A stretch of DNA of 64,000 bases. Origin: Dermanyssus gallinae (lineage: Eukaryota > Arthropoda > Arachnida > Mesostigmata > Dermanyssidae). The notes beneath the pieces were generated by a model. That model was not told the origin of the DNA and did no database searches. It worked only from the letters and a program-made list of their open reading frames with translations. The position numbers and the translations under genes were made by a program. Below are positions 11,376-23,300 of the stretch, piece by piece (position 1 is the first letter of the stretch; each line of letters opens with the position of its first letter). The DNA lies in the NCBI GenBank assembly GCA_003439945.1, contig QVRM01001070.1, positions 190,487 to 254,486 of the forward strand, written 5' to 3'.

Positions 11376-11900
11376 CCTTCGTAATGGAGATAAGAATGGC
11401 ACCAGCAGCTAATCGGGTTATCATGTACAGTCGGTAAAATTTGCGTCGCATCTGTAACTGTAGCTTATCTACGCGTAACGCTGAATAGACGCTATGTCCG
11501 CGGATGCAGGTTATGGGTTTGTATCTATGCTAAGTACGACCTCCTCTAGCTCTACTCTAAGTGCAGCAGCACGACTATTTGTACATTTACTATTACATTA
11601 TAACAACGGCAACAAATATTGCTACAACTATTCGCCCACGTAGGTGCTTACAAATATACATTCATATACATATATATATATACACACAAGGAAGGATACC
11701 AACGAAAAGAGTCTCACTGATTACTGCGATGCATCTAAGCCTCCATGTAATTAATGTTAGCCCATTATAATGAACATAATGTTCAAGCTTCTTTGAAGGA
11801 TCAACACGAAAACACGGAAAGTAAGAAATAAAGCAGTGCCATCAGATGTATTTATATCGGGCCGTCTGAACGGATATTACCCTCCTAATGTGTACACATG

Positions 11901-11947
<47 letters not shown>

Positions 11948-14478
11948 AAGATGTTTGAAAGTTTTGGCTACAGCGAAAAAAAATCCATGCCAAAAAGATG
12001 ACAGTAAATTTAATATTTGAGGTAATGCTTCCGCTCTCAACGACATCTTATGAATAGTCAGCTTGAGCAGAAGTCTCTGTAATTGGAGTCGATGAAGAGC
12101 GGCATCATATTATGCACTCTTTTCAAATATGTGAATATATTCCCATTTAAAAAGTTTTTAGCGATCGAAATCGGCGGTATCTGTGTGGATTATCAGTACG
12201 TCGAATAAACGCAGCAGAGTTTTTTTTTAAGATAAGAGCACGGACAAACACATTGTGTCGTATTTGTGCCACTTGGACCAAATCGGCCAGATATATTTAG
12301 AATGGTTCCATCGCAAATAGGCATATGCCGCGCCAAGATCGAACCCGCGATTCTGAGTTGGAATCGTCAGCCATCACCTACACTAAATACCGCCAACAGA
12401 AATTTTCGCAGTAGTTTGGTTAGGAATTGCCTTGAACGCCCTTCAACAAGATTTTTTTCTGCCTACGTTCTCGTATAATAATAAGCCCACGCTTAATCGC
12501 AGCTTGCCAGAACAATCCAAAGACGGCGCTGGTGAGGAAGCAAATAAGTTCATGTGCGCAAGGGCCAACTTCGTGGGCATTACTCACAATGTGTCAGAAA
12601 TCCATAGAGCTTGAAAGTGACCACCACTGGTTAAGCTCAGCTGTATCTTAAGACGGAGAGCGTCTTGAGAAGAAGAGAGAGGGACTCCCTCTTCTCAAAG
12701 GTAATTTGCTTATGTAAAAAAGTTGAATGCAGAAATAGCCAAAACGTTTGCAAACATATATATACATATCCCTAGTAGATAAACAAAAACATCAATTGTG
12801 TAACTTTGTATATTCTAGAGATGGAAACATTCAAGTGAACACTTGAGTAATGTCCATTGTCTCGTGTTCGAAAATTGTCCCATTGATGGCTTCATCGCGA
12901 TACCCTGCTAGCTACTTCCTGACAGTATGAAGAATTTGAACTCCCGAATGAAATGTCCCCTACGTGTGAACAAGTGACCCCGTGCATACATCGTGTCTAA
13001 ATGTCTAACGTAAACGTTTAAATTAATTCAAACAAACTGAAGTGAATTACGGCAACCCGTGTCGTTAACAACAGTTTAACTCACTATCGTTTATTTAATA
13101 GGCGACAAGATGCCAGAATGAAAGGGGAGTACTTTGATACACCAGTTTGCTTCTTGGAGCCAATGTCGCGTTCAGCGTTGGTACCATTGTATAAGGTAAT
13201 CGTTTTAGGCTATTTATTGCCTTAACGAATAGTAGGCTTTGAAATCGTAATATTTTACTCAGACAAGATGTAATTACGAGTGAGCATCGTTGTACCATGG
13301 GCGTTCTTGATCCTCGACTGCTCATACAGTTCACGAATCGCAATGAATTTAAAACATTGTCACCAACGTAGAATATTGTAAAAATTTGATCGGGTAAAGG
13401 TGCAACCCGGACAAAAGCTCAGTACCGTATACTAGCATATGATTATCGAAACTGTGACATCCTTATACGGCGCTTAAGGAGTCGTGCTTTTGACCTCATA
13501 TATTTACATATGAGGTTGAGAGAGAGAGATAGAGATATATAGAACGGGAACAGCAACACCAACTGCATCCAACGATGCTAATGTGGAATAACTCAAGCTA
13601 GCGGAGTTGTGTCCTAATTGTCGGTGTTATGGTGCTATCACTTTATATCGGTTGTTGTGCATTTCAATATCGAATGTGGCACATAGACAGACGGTGGTGC
13701 AATTGTATGAATGAATTGTATCCAACAGAGAGCAGCTTAGCAAAAAAAGAATAGTAGTAAAAAATCCAGTCATTTATAATCACAGTGATAATCTAGTACT
13801 AACAGTACCGTACACATGGAAGGTACGTTGTACACGCTACCTACAAGCGGAAGAATTTGATTGTCCTGTTTACTGTCGCGGTGATAATGGTAGTATGCCG
13901 GTTCATGAGCTTACCTGGCGATGGCCCGTCAAACACAGTTCGGCGTATTCACAGAGCAGTGCACACGCTAACGAAGGCAACTTCACGAAAATAACCACCA
14001 CCACCACCACAACAAAAAAAACGTTCTTGCTCTCTCAATTACTCTATTCGCGAACGGAACGCGGACTGGAGTACAGGCATCATCAAATCACCTCGTCGTT
14101 CACCGACCAACTAACTAGATAGAGCATCTATCTTCTCGCACGAAAGGCGACCGATAAAACCAACGACAACACCCTTTACTTGTGGAGTTGTAGCTGACGT
14201 CGCCCGGCCTGCGTCTAAGCACAGATCATCGATCCACATCGGGCCTGGCCATACGCGCCAAAATTTGAATCATGTCGTGATCACCGCTTTTTCGCATCGA
14301 TATAAAGCGGAACTGTGTTCACTAGACTCTAAATTCAGTACATGCAATACATATAAATATATATATATATATATATATATTTGTTTTTTTAATAGTATAT
14401 GTAGCAGGGTTGATACTGCAGCGACGTGCTAAAATGCATTTCAATGCGAGTAATGAGCGTTGGAAATGCAATTGAATT

Positions 14479-14518
<40 letters not shown>

Positions 14519-15490
14519 TTGGTACGGTCACATCATCTACACACTAATTATTTGACATGTTCGAGCGAGCATATATGTAAATGAGCCAAGCTTGTAAATT
14601 TGCCCAATATCGTGGTTGTAGACAGAAACATTTTGAGTTCGTGCTATTAGAATTTGTTTTTGTGAGTTGTTTCAAGGAGCTCGGCCATGCTTCGCGTGCA
14701 TTTAGGCCGCATTGTGACCATCATTTGTAACCATATCATAGTGCTTGCTTGCTGCTGCAAAGCTTTGGCTTTTCGCTCCGTGTCATTAATGTCGCCGCAA
14801 GTGCACGATATTTCATTCAGACATTACTAGTTTGTTGACATCCAATGTGTATCTGTCTTTCTACTGGTCGAATCATAGTGGGACTTAGTTGTGGTAAAGC
14901 CACTTCTTTTGTTCGTGAGCGATAACGGCCACCTGGAAAAGCAAGAATAAAGGCGAGACAAAGCGCGAGAGAGCCAGATCGCTAGAAAAGGCAGACAGAA
15001 TAATTAGAGAGCGAGCGGTATCGCGCCGAGAACGCGCGCGTTTCTCTTCCATGCGGTGCGCTCCTTTTTGCTTCGAGTCACGACCATCGAGATTTGCTCT
15101 CTCAGCTCTGTGATCTGTCTCTATCGTCAAGTGGTATGTCGTCCGAAAGTCCGTCGAACGAAAATGATCAGCCTCGCTATTGCCTCGTCGTGGTCGTCTG
15201 CTAGAGAGAGAGAGAGAGAGAAGAGCAGGTTTTGTAACTTTCTAGCAGATAAAAGGGCTATTTAGAAAAGTCTGAGCATTATAATCGTTACTACTATGAT
15301 ATTTTGATGAGGACCGTTTATTGTTGCTGGTATGCTGAAGCTCTTGCAGGGTTGTAGGTGGTCTCGAAGGTTGTGTTCATTGCATTGACGTGTGTGCATG
15401 CTTGATGGGCTTCGATGTTGTTGATGGCCTCTATAGTTGTCGATAGTCTCGATCAAAAAACGACGATGCTCACGAAAAGAGCAAAGGCTG
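11376..15490. other. Intergenic DNA upstream of PNISR
   Basis: The PNISR promoter should begin just right of 11375, but I see no clear core promoter. The interval has TA tracts at about 11902-11932, 14355-14382 and 14481-14514, a short inverted repeat (CTTGAGAAG...CTTCTCAAAG, about 12662-12702) and one SINE. Open frames are short and unrecognised. Confidence 0.5.
12263..12395 (-). mobile_element. SINE family 3 (tRNA-derived), single copy
   Basis: On the minus strand the head begins GGCGGTATTTAGTGTAGGTG. It retains an anticodon-like hairpin (GATTC, 7-nt loop CAACTCA, GAATC) and a B box (GCGGGTTCGATCTTGGC). An unrelated AT-rich body follows. Loop position 33 is A rather than T, so it is not a working tRNA. 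No second copy was found in the window. Confidence 0.55.
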
Positions 15491-15514
15491 TGCTCCCTAA
15501 CGATCTCTCTACAA

Positions 15515-16003
15515 TAGTGTCGTCGATGGTCTCGATGTAGACGATGTCGGTCTCAGTATCGTCGATGGTCGCGATGTCGTCGATGGTCGCGATGTAGTCG
15601 ATGGTCGCGATGTAGTCGATAGTGGCGATGTCGTCGATGGTCGCGATGTAGTCGATAGTGGCGATGTCGTCGAATGTCGTCGATGGTTTTGATGTAGTCA
15701 AATGGTCTCGATGTAGTCAAATGGTCGCGATGTCGTCGATGGTTTTGATGTAGTCAAATGGTCTCGATGTAGTCAAATGGTCGCGATGTCGTCGATGGTT
15801 TTGATGTAGTCAAATGGTCTCGATGTAGTCAAATGGTCGCGATGTCGTCGATGGGCGCGATGTAGTCAAATGGTCTCGGTGGTCGCGATGTAGTCGATGG
15901 TCGCGATGTAGTCAAATGGTCTCGATGTAGTCGATGGTCTCGATGTAGTCGATGGTCTCGATGTAGTCGATGGTCTCGATGTTGTCGATGGTCTCGATGG
16001 ACG
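15515..16003. repeat. Minisatellite of 18-19 bp units with a 56-bp higher-order repeat
   Basis: The units are variants of GTCGTCGATGGTCGCGAT (18 bp) and GTAGTCAAATGGTCTCGAT (19 bp). At 15676-15843 three units form a 56-bp block repeated three times without change (15676-15731, 15732-15787, 15788-15843). The minus-strand open frame with ATIDYI repeats is a by-product of the 18-bp period. Confidence 0.93.
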
Positions 16004-17977
16004 TCGTAGCGGCCGTTTGTGTATTTGTTGCTGTTGCTATTTCGGCGGCTGCTGCTGTTGTGGTTGTTGTTGTTGTTGTTGGTGGTGTTATTGTTGCTGT
16101 GGCGGCTGGTGCTGTCTGTGCTCAGCTCCTATTGCTTGCTTGCTCGCTCGCTCGCTCGTTGCTTGGTTGGTTGATTGGCTTTCATGCATGCCTACAGCAA
16201 CAGCAGCAGCAACAGCAGCAGCAGGCGGCCAATCGTGTGATGATTGTTTGATGGTCTCTAGCGTAGACAGACAGACCGATCGACCTGGCTGCTGGCTGCC
16301 GCAGGTGTTGTGAGTGCCGCCGTCAACATTGCAGTTGTTTTTATTATCATCATCGTCATTGCTTGGCGGTGCTGTGGCGGCGATCTATGACTCTCATCGT
16401 CCTCCCCTACTAATCCAGGGTAGTCGGTGGTCTGTGTTCGTCGACGTCCTGTGTCGTGTGTCCTGTGTCGTATCGCCGTGGTTGACGATAGACTCCTCCG
16501 GCCGTGGACTATTTGTAGACTCATTTTTAATCTTCATCTTCTTCCTCTCCTTCTTCGTCGCCACGGCTGTTTCCCCTGCCTTCCGTTAGTGGTAGTGGTG
16601 GTGGTTGTGGAGGTGGAGGTGGGATTGTTGTCGTTGTTGCTGTTGTTGTTTTTGCACCTCAGCAGTGGAACATCAGTGCTTAATATCAATCATCTACCTT
16701 TACACCTGCTGTTGGCCAAACGATCGAATTACATGAATGGCGACGGCTATCACGACTATCAAAGATACCTCGTTTTGTGCTCCACAACAACATCAATAAC
16801 AACATCACGACGACGGCGACAGAGATTGCCGCATATCCTCAGACGAAGGCGAATTATCCGCGTTGACACAACTACAAACCACACCAACAACACTCGACTC
16901 GGGTCTATCATCATCATCATCCACCATCATCATCTATCTAACTACTAATCAATCTATTCTTAATCGATCACCTCTATACGTCTGCTGATGAGTGGACTGC
17001 TTGAGTAACACTAATCGTTATAGTATTCGAATTATATCGTGGCTATCGTGTCGTTCTCATCATATCGTAATCGTCCACTGCTCTTTGGCTATTGCCGCTG
17101 ATGCGGTCGGTGGTCAATCACCATCATTTTCACCATTATCGTGTCGAGCAACAGCGTCGCATTGAAACGAGCTCGGACGGCCTCTGGCCTGGTCCGGGCG
17201 GGTGCATTGCTGCTCGCCATTGTTGTTGTTGGTGACGAGAGTGTTTGCCAACCGTTCAGCGTTGACCAACCGAGACTTTCTTTGTCAGATTGTGTAAGCG
17301 GCTGGCTGGCTGGCTGACTGGGCCATGGTAACCTGGGAGTTCCTGGCAGGAGCATCGGACACCGAACAACAACCTCCGGCAATATCAATATTGCCGATTA
17401 CTCGCCGACCACCTCCGCGTGTTCTCGTCGCGGCAATCTCGCTGCTGCTCGCTAACCGACTTTGCTCGTCGTAATTCGTCGCCGTTGTTATCGTCGTCGT
17501 CTTAATTCGCCGAGTTTGCTGCTGATTCTGCTTCTGCTGTTGTTGTTTTTGCTGATGACGCTGTTGTGGTGAAGAGTTTATTCGTGGTGAAGAACTGCTA
17601 TAGCTGACGTCTCGTGTTCGTCGTGGCCGGTGGTGGTGGTGGTGGCATCATTGCAGAGCCCCCCCCTCCTTCCCCCCAATCGTAAAGGGGACAGGTAGAC
17701 AAGAAGAGATTGATTGATTGATTGAGTGATTGATTGATTGAGAGATATAACAGATAGATCGAGAATACCTCGTTGGTATATCTCTCTCTCTCTCATTTCT
17801 CTCCACATAGCAACAGCAGTGTGTGTGTGGAGGTGGTGGCAGTGGTAATCGTAGTGGTGGTGGATTTGAACAGTTCATCAGCAGCAGTGCTGCTTACTTT
17901 ACGAACGAGAAGAACGCACGAGAGGCGATTTAGAAGAAAATACTAAGACCCTAGCATCGTGGTGTAGAGCTGGCAGC
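16004..17977. other. 5' flank of NUP50, trinucleotide-rich
   Basis: This stretch has many GTT/GCT triplet runs, CAG triplets (about 16197-16224), ATC/CAT triplets near 16905-16935, a (GATT)n run (17704-17745) and a CT run (17775-17800). It probably contains the promoter and 5' UTR of NUP50, but I cannot place a transcription start. Open frames up to 173 codons are Leu/Val/Cys-rich shadows of the triplet repeats. Confidence 0.5.
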
Positions 17978-18140
17978 ATGGCGAAGCGACGCGCATCGAA
18001 TCAGCTAACTGATCTGAACTTCGACAAAGAGGAACCCGCCGAGGAGCCGGGTCGGTTCGAGCGGGCGCCGGACGATGTTCTCGCCAAGCGAACGTTACGC
18101 AAGGCCAAGAGACACCTGCCGGCGAGCACGCAGTCGACAG
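17978..18140 (+). CDS. NUP50: NUP50 coding exon 1 (importin-alpha binding)
   Basis: The ATG at 17978 opens MAKRRASNQLTDLNFDKEE, with the LTDxN(F/W)D signature and the later AKRTLRKAKRH basic motif. Exon end is ACAG|GTAGGA, phase 1, about residues 1-54. Confidence 0.92.
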
Positions 18141-20282
18141 GTAGGACGTACATTCGTAACGATATTCGCCGTCATTCGGAAGCATGCATTAGCTTGACAG
18201 TACTTCGAATACTCATTGCAATGAAAACGGGAATGAAAACAAAAACACGTAGAGAGAATAGATCGAAAAACGCTGCCAGTATAAATACAACAACAAATCC
18301 TGTTGTACAACAACAACAACATAGGCAACATCTGAGTGACCGGCCATGAGCAGCAGAAACAGCAACTGTATACTACATGACAACAAGCATCTATTCATAA
18401 TTTTGTGTATCTATATCTATGCAGGTAGACAATCGAGTCGTAAGCGAAGTGCGACGTACTCATTTTAGTCTAAGCGAGTTAGCTCAACTAGATAGAATAA
18501 ACAGTCGTGACCCTAAAGTAGTAAAAAAAAAGGAATAATAGCGGTCGCAGCTTCAGTCAGAACGATAACAACCCGAAGAGCCATGGTAACAACAACGTCA
18601 GTAGCAGCAGCAACAATAACAATAAAAAAACTAAAATAGCCTCGACAACAACAACAGAACGGCGACAATACAACAACAACAATACAATGGAACAGAAATG
18701 ACACGGCAGATGAGATTACTCATATACCGCCACGGTTGTCAATCATTGGCAACGATATTGACATTATACAATAACATTTAGAAGATTGTTTGCTATCAAT
18801 CAACAATAGCAACCACAACAACGTACTAATCGAAATTAGTACGTTGCCCACACAGAGGGCAGCAGCTGAGATGAATAATTAGACAGAAAGCTAGATTTGT
18901 GAGGCAGGAATGTCTATTTGTGAGGAAGGCACATATAGACGCGTGCATGCTTATTGGCTGGGAGCGTAGGCTTAGTAAAACTTAGCTGACCAAAACGCGC
19001 GCGAAAGTGGCAGATATCGCCGACTCAACTCTCTCCTAAGAGAGACACACGACACAATAATACCACAGTGACTATCAACAACAACAAAAATATAATAATA
19101 GCGACGATATAATGATAAACGTATGACAATATGAGAGATTATTAGCACTAATGTCTACTTGTTCACGTTGGGACTACGAAGATAAGTCAATATCATTGAC
19201 ATTTGTTGGGACTCTCACCAATAATCTGCAACTATGACACGGTTCGGAGCTCGCAGCGTAGAACACCCAAATCGGAGCAGTCTGTCTCTTCTCAGAAACA
19301 AAGATGCGCATTGAGCAATTGTATCCGCATAAGTGCATCGATTTGGTTAATTTCATTAATGTTTATTTTCTGTCTGGTTGTCCGCCAATCATGTTCAGAA
19401 GGCACTGAGACATGTAGCGTGTGATGATTACTTTTGGAAACAACAAAAGCAGAATTAGCCCGCAGTTCTACGAAGACAGCGAGCCGTCAATTTACGCAAC
19501 GGCAACGTTTTGTACGGAGTCTTTTTAGAGTTAACACTATTTGATCGCCACACGTCAAACGGAGTTCAAACGATCCTGCATATAGCAAACTCGTTATATT
19601 TCGCGGCTCACTTTAACCGCGCTCCATCGCTTCAGATGTTTTAAACGTTTGCACGGTTCCGTTCTCTGATGTCTGTTACGTTAAGCCTAGGATACTTAAT
19701 TTTCTCGCTTTTATAAGATATGGATTGTTTACATACACGTCCAGATGCGTATTGTTTTTTTTTTATTTCGTTAGGCTAGGTGAGTTATTTACGTACTTAA
19801 TATGTTAATACTATTTCAAGTGGTTGAGTAGATTTTTGTTTTCACTGTTGTCACGTAGTAGCTGAATCTTATGATACGAGTTTCCCGCTGACATATCAAG
19901 AGCTGGAAGGCGGGGAGGTTGTTTACTAAAAAGAAGTAGGGATATTGCTGCATGCGTTTTTAAACTTCCTTCTCATTTACTGGGGCGTTGTTCAGATGTT
20001 TGTTAAGTGAAATACAAATTGATTCGACGCACTGGCTATTCGAGTCTGGTTCAAGCTGGTTGTAGGAAAGGATAGGGTATTGCGTATGAGTCTTTCGCGC
20101 GCTCTTTTTCTTCAAAACATTGTATCGTACATTGCGAATTTTATGTCGTTATCATGGACGCCAACCAGGATGCATCTTATGCAAACCTGATTAGATTGGC
20201 AACATACCGAATATTTATGTCGATTAATAGCAGTATTTACTTTAGCTACCTAGATCCTAATCATTGTAAGGCCTGCAAGTCT

Positions 20283-20329
<47 letters not shown>

Positions 20330-23300
20330 TCGTTTTTGAGGAGCATACGATTAAGCTGGTACGTGAAGTACGATTGCAGTGGACATTATATATAATACGA
20401 AGCGTATTATTTATGCCTTTAACAAACTGGAAATTCGGTTTTTACTTTTTACAAAGAAAGCACTGAGATACAAAGGGTACACGTTTCGGTTAGGTGAGGA
20501 CATATGAAGTCCAAAAGCTCGTTTCAAGTTAACAATGTTTAGACTATCGAATTAATTTTACCACGAGCCTATATTACACTATATAGGACTTCCATCCCGC
20601 CTGAACTCTACCTTGCCTCGTATAAATGAAGGTTGCGACAGTTGCACAAATACTTGTCATGTATATATATATACATATATATATAATCTGTTAAACGTTT
20701 CAGACGATGGCGTAAAGCGAGTGAATCCATTCGCTGGCTTCAGCTTCAATGGAAACGGTTCAGCGAGCGGAAATATTCCCTCAGGGACAGCGGTAACCTC
20801 GAATGGGACAAGCAGCACTGGCCGAACCTCCGATGAATACCTCTGCAAGGTTAGCTACCCAACACTCGGTAACATGACAACGCCTTCTTTTTGGGTGGAG
20901 CAAGGCTGCGACGAGTTTGTTGTGCTACAGAACTTGTTATCGACACGTTCATACCTTGCAGTCGTAACATGAAGTAGGACGCAAATAGTAATGTATTGGC
21001 CGTTGCTCTAATGATACCATTAGAAATAGCTGTGTGAGATGGGCTTACCCCAGGTCAAGTGGCATGAAAAGCATTCTTCGAAGATGTGAGAGCTAGCGAG
21101 AAAGAAACACGGAGAGAGATATCTAGCTCATATAAAATATATGTTCCATATGATTCTGTGGCCCGACCACCTCTTGTGGGATTGAAGTCTTCTGATTTCA
21201 AGTTAGACACCACGGAAACGCCAAGGCACTTTGTTTGTGGCTGGCTCATTAACGAGATAAGGGACTCGTGGCGGTTCACGTTCCCACGTTCTCAGAGCCA
21301 CAGCTGTTTCGCAATCAACTGTTATAGAACTGAATAAAATGTTGTAGTTCCCTCCTGCACACAGTGGACTACGGCTAGTGATAACAATGTTCATATTAGT
21401 TGTAGTACACTAAGGGCTAGTATGATCATTGCATATGATTACCGCTGCATCAAGTACGTTGTTTATATTATAGTTTGATTGGTTGAAAGTATGCTTTTTG
21501 GCTCTAGTCGACATCTTGTTGTTCGGTACGGGGAGTTTCCTTGCACTGTATATATTCTTTTAATCTTTCTACGTAGTATAATATATAGAGGGTATTGCGC
21601 CAAAAGAGGCGCGGTCTTCGATTTGAACCCTCATGTCGTATAAGGAATCCATTCATTCGGTTGATAAGTAGCAGACAAAGGCTCATGTTCAGTAGAACAC
21701 GAACACGTGCTAACCATGGCAGGAGATCATGCGTCATCTCCGGGGTGAGCGAAAAGCAGCCGTTTTGTCTGTGTCCCGTGCGCCGGACGGACCTGCAGCA
21801 AAACTGCAAATTTTCTTGATGTCAGTCAACGGAGAGAGTTCAGCGGATCGCACCCGCTTACATGGTTGCAGAAGAAACATGACCAGGCTCACACAGTAAA
21901 AAGGAAGATTTACTCCAGAGTGCGCACAGCTAGGACTCAGGAACTGATCGACACAGTCCAACTACGAATTCCTGAAGGGACTGCCATAAGTATTTCAGCA
22001 AGATGGAGCTCTCGCTCATACCAGTCGTTAGTACAGGAAGGGCTATCTGAGCATATGAGTATGTTTCGGGGCTAGGTACTTATGGCTGCCGAACAGCCCC
22101 GACTTGAATCCGTTGGATTACTCTATATGGGGCCGGATTCTGCGAGAGCTAAGACTCTCGATATGCTAACATAGACTCGCTCACTGCCACCATTTAGAAA
22201 GCGTTCAACGACGATTTAGATAGGGACTTTTTGAAAGCACGAGCTAATTAATATACTCTTTAGATTCCGAATGAAAAAAAAAGCGATTAGCGTGAGCGGA
22301 TGTTATATTGGATTAAATGTTCGGCCGGAGATTGCCTGTGGACCTACGCAAAAAGTTTTAACGAATTATCTGTTTTCATTTAGGAAACGGGCTCAAAAAA
22401 GGAAGAATGATGAAGTACGCTCCAATTTAGACGGACTAAAAAAATATATATATATATATATATATATATGTGTATAAAGACTGCTATGCACTTATGCGAG
22501 TAAAGGTGGTAACAAATCGAGTCTTGGTTCGTGCATTCTGTATTTCGCTCTTGCGTTTGCAGGTAGCCAAGCTCAACCGCGATATCCTAAGCTTTATCTC
22601 TCGACTAATGGATACTGGACCGTACCTAAATTTAACGCCCTGTTTCGAAGATTACATCAAACACTTTGAGCGTCTCACAAACGAAGAAGAGGAAAGGCAA
22701 CGCAAGAACAACAACAACAACAATAGCAACAGTAGCAACAATAACAATAACATTACAACAACTGGGTCGATCTTTGGCGGATCGTCGTCGACTGGTTTTG
22801 GCAGCAGCAGCAGTACGGTTGGGACTACAGCGGCTAAGACCGATGAAGCAGCGCCCAAGACGTCGTCAACCTTTGCATTTGGGAGTGTTTCGACGTCCGG
22901 TAGCACGTCAGGAGCGAACGCAAAATCTGCGTCCACTTTTAGTTTTGGCACGCCAGGGGTGACTGGCACGTCCAGTACAGCTATCGGTAACAGCGTTGGT
23001 GGTAGCAGCAGCAGCAGCAACAACAACAACAACAGCAACAACAACAACAATAATCGCGATGATACCAACAATAGCAAATCCAACGACAAAGACAGCGCAC
23101 AAGGCGGCGCCGCGACTCCTGCCCCAAAGTTCACATTTGGGGCACCGTCCACAACGCAAGAATCGCTGTTTGGCCCGGCGAAAGGCGGCTTCAGCTTTGC
23201 TGCTGCGTCACCGTCGTTCGGCGGAGCATCGGCTAATAGCCCAAAGTCGTCGGAAAAGACAGCTGAAACTCCTGCGCCGCTGTTCAGCTTCAGCAAGCAA

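Noticed and set aside
14885..14931. Minus-strand stretch after a strong acceptor (CTTGCTTTTCCAG) that reads VAVIAHEQKKWLYHN and stop
   Set aside because: The acceptor looks good, but no upstream exon or donor was found and 15 residues are too few to support a gene.
15453..15701. Minus-strand frame with ATIDYI repeats
   Set aside because: It exists because an 18-bp minisatellite unit has no stop in that frame; it ends when the unit length changes to 19 bp.
21595..21740. tRNA-like B box (GGTTCAAATCG) on the minus strand near 21625
   Set aside because: An A-box-like element is too far away and no cloverleaf or repeat copy is visible.
22652..23296. 214-codon minus-strand Leu/Val-rich frame
   Set aside because: It is the antisense of the poly-Asn and Gly/Ser region of NUP50 exon 3; repeats keep both strands open.
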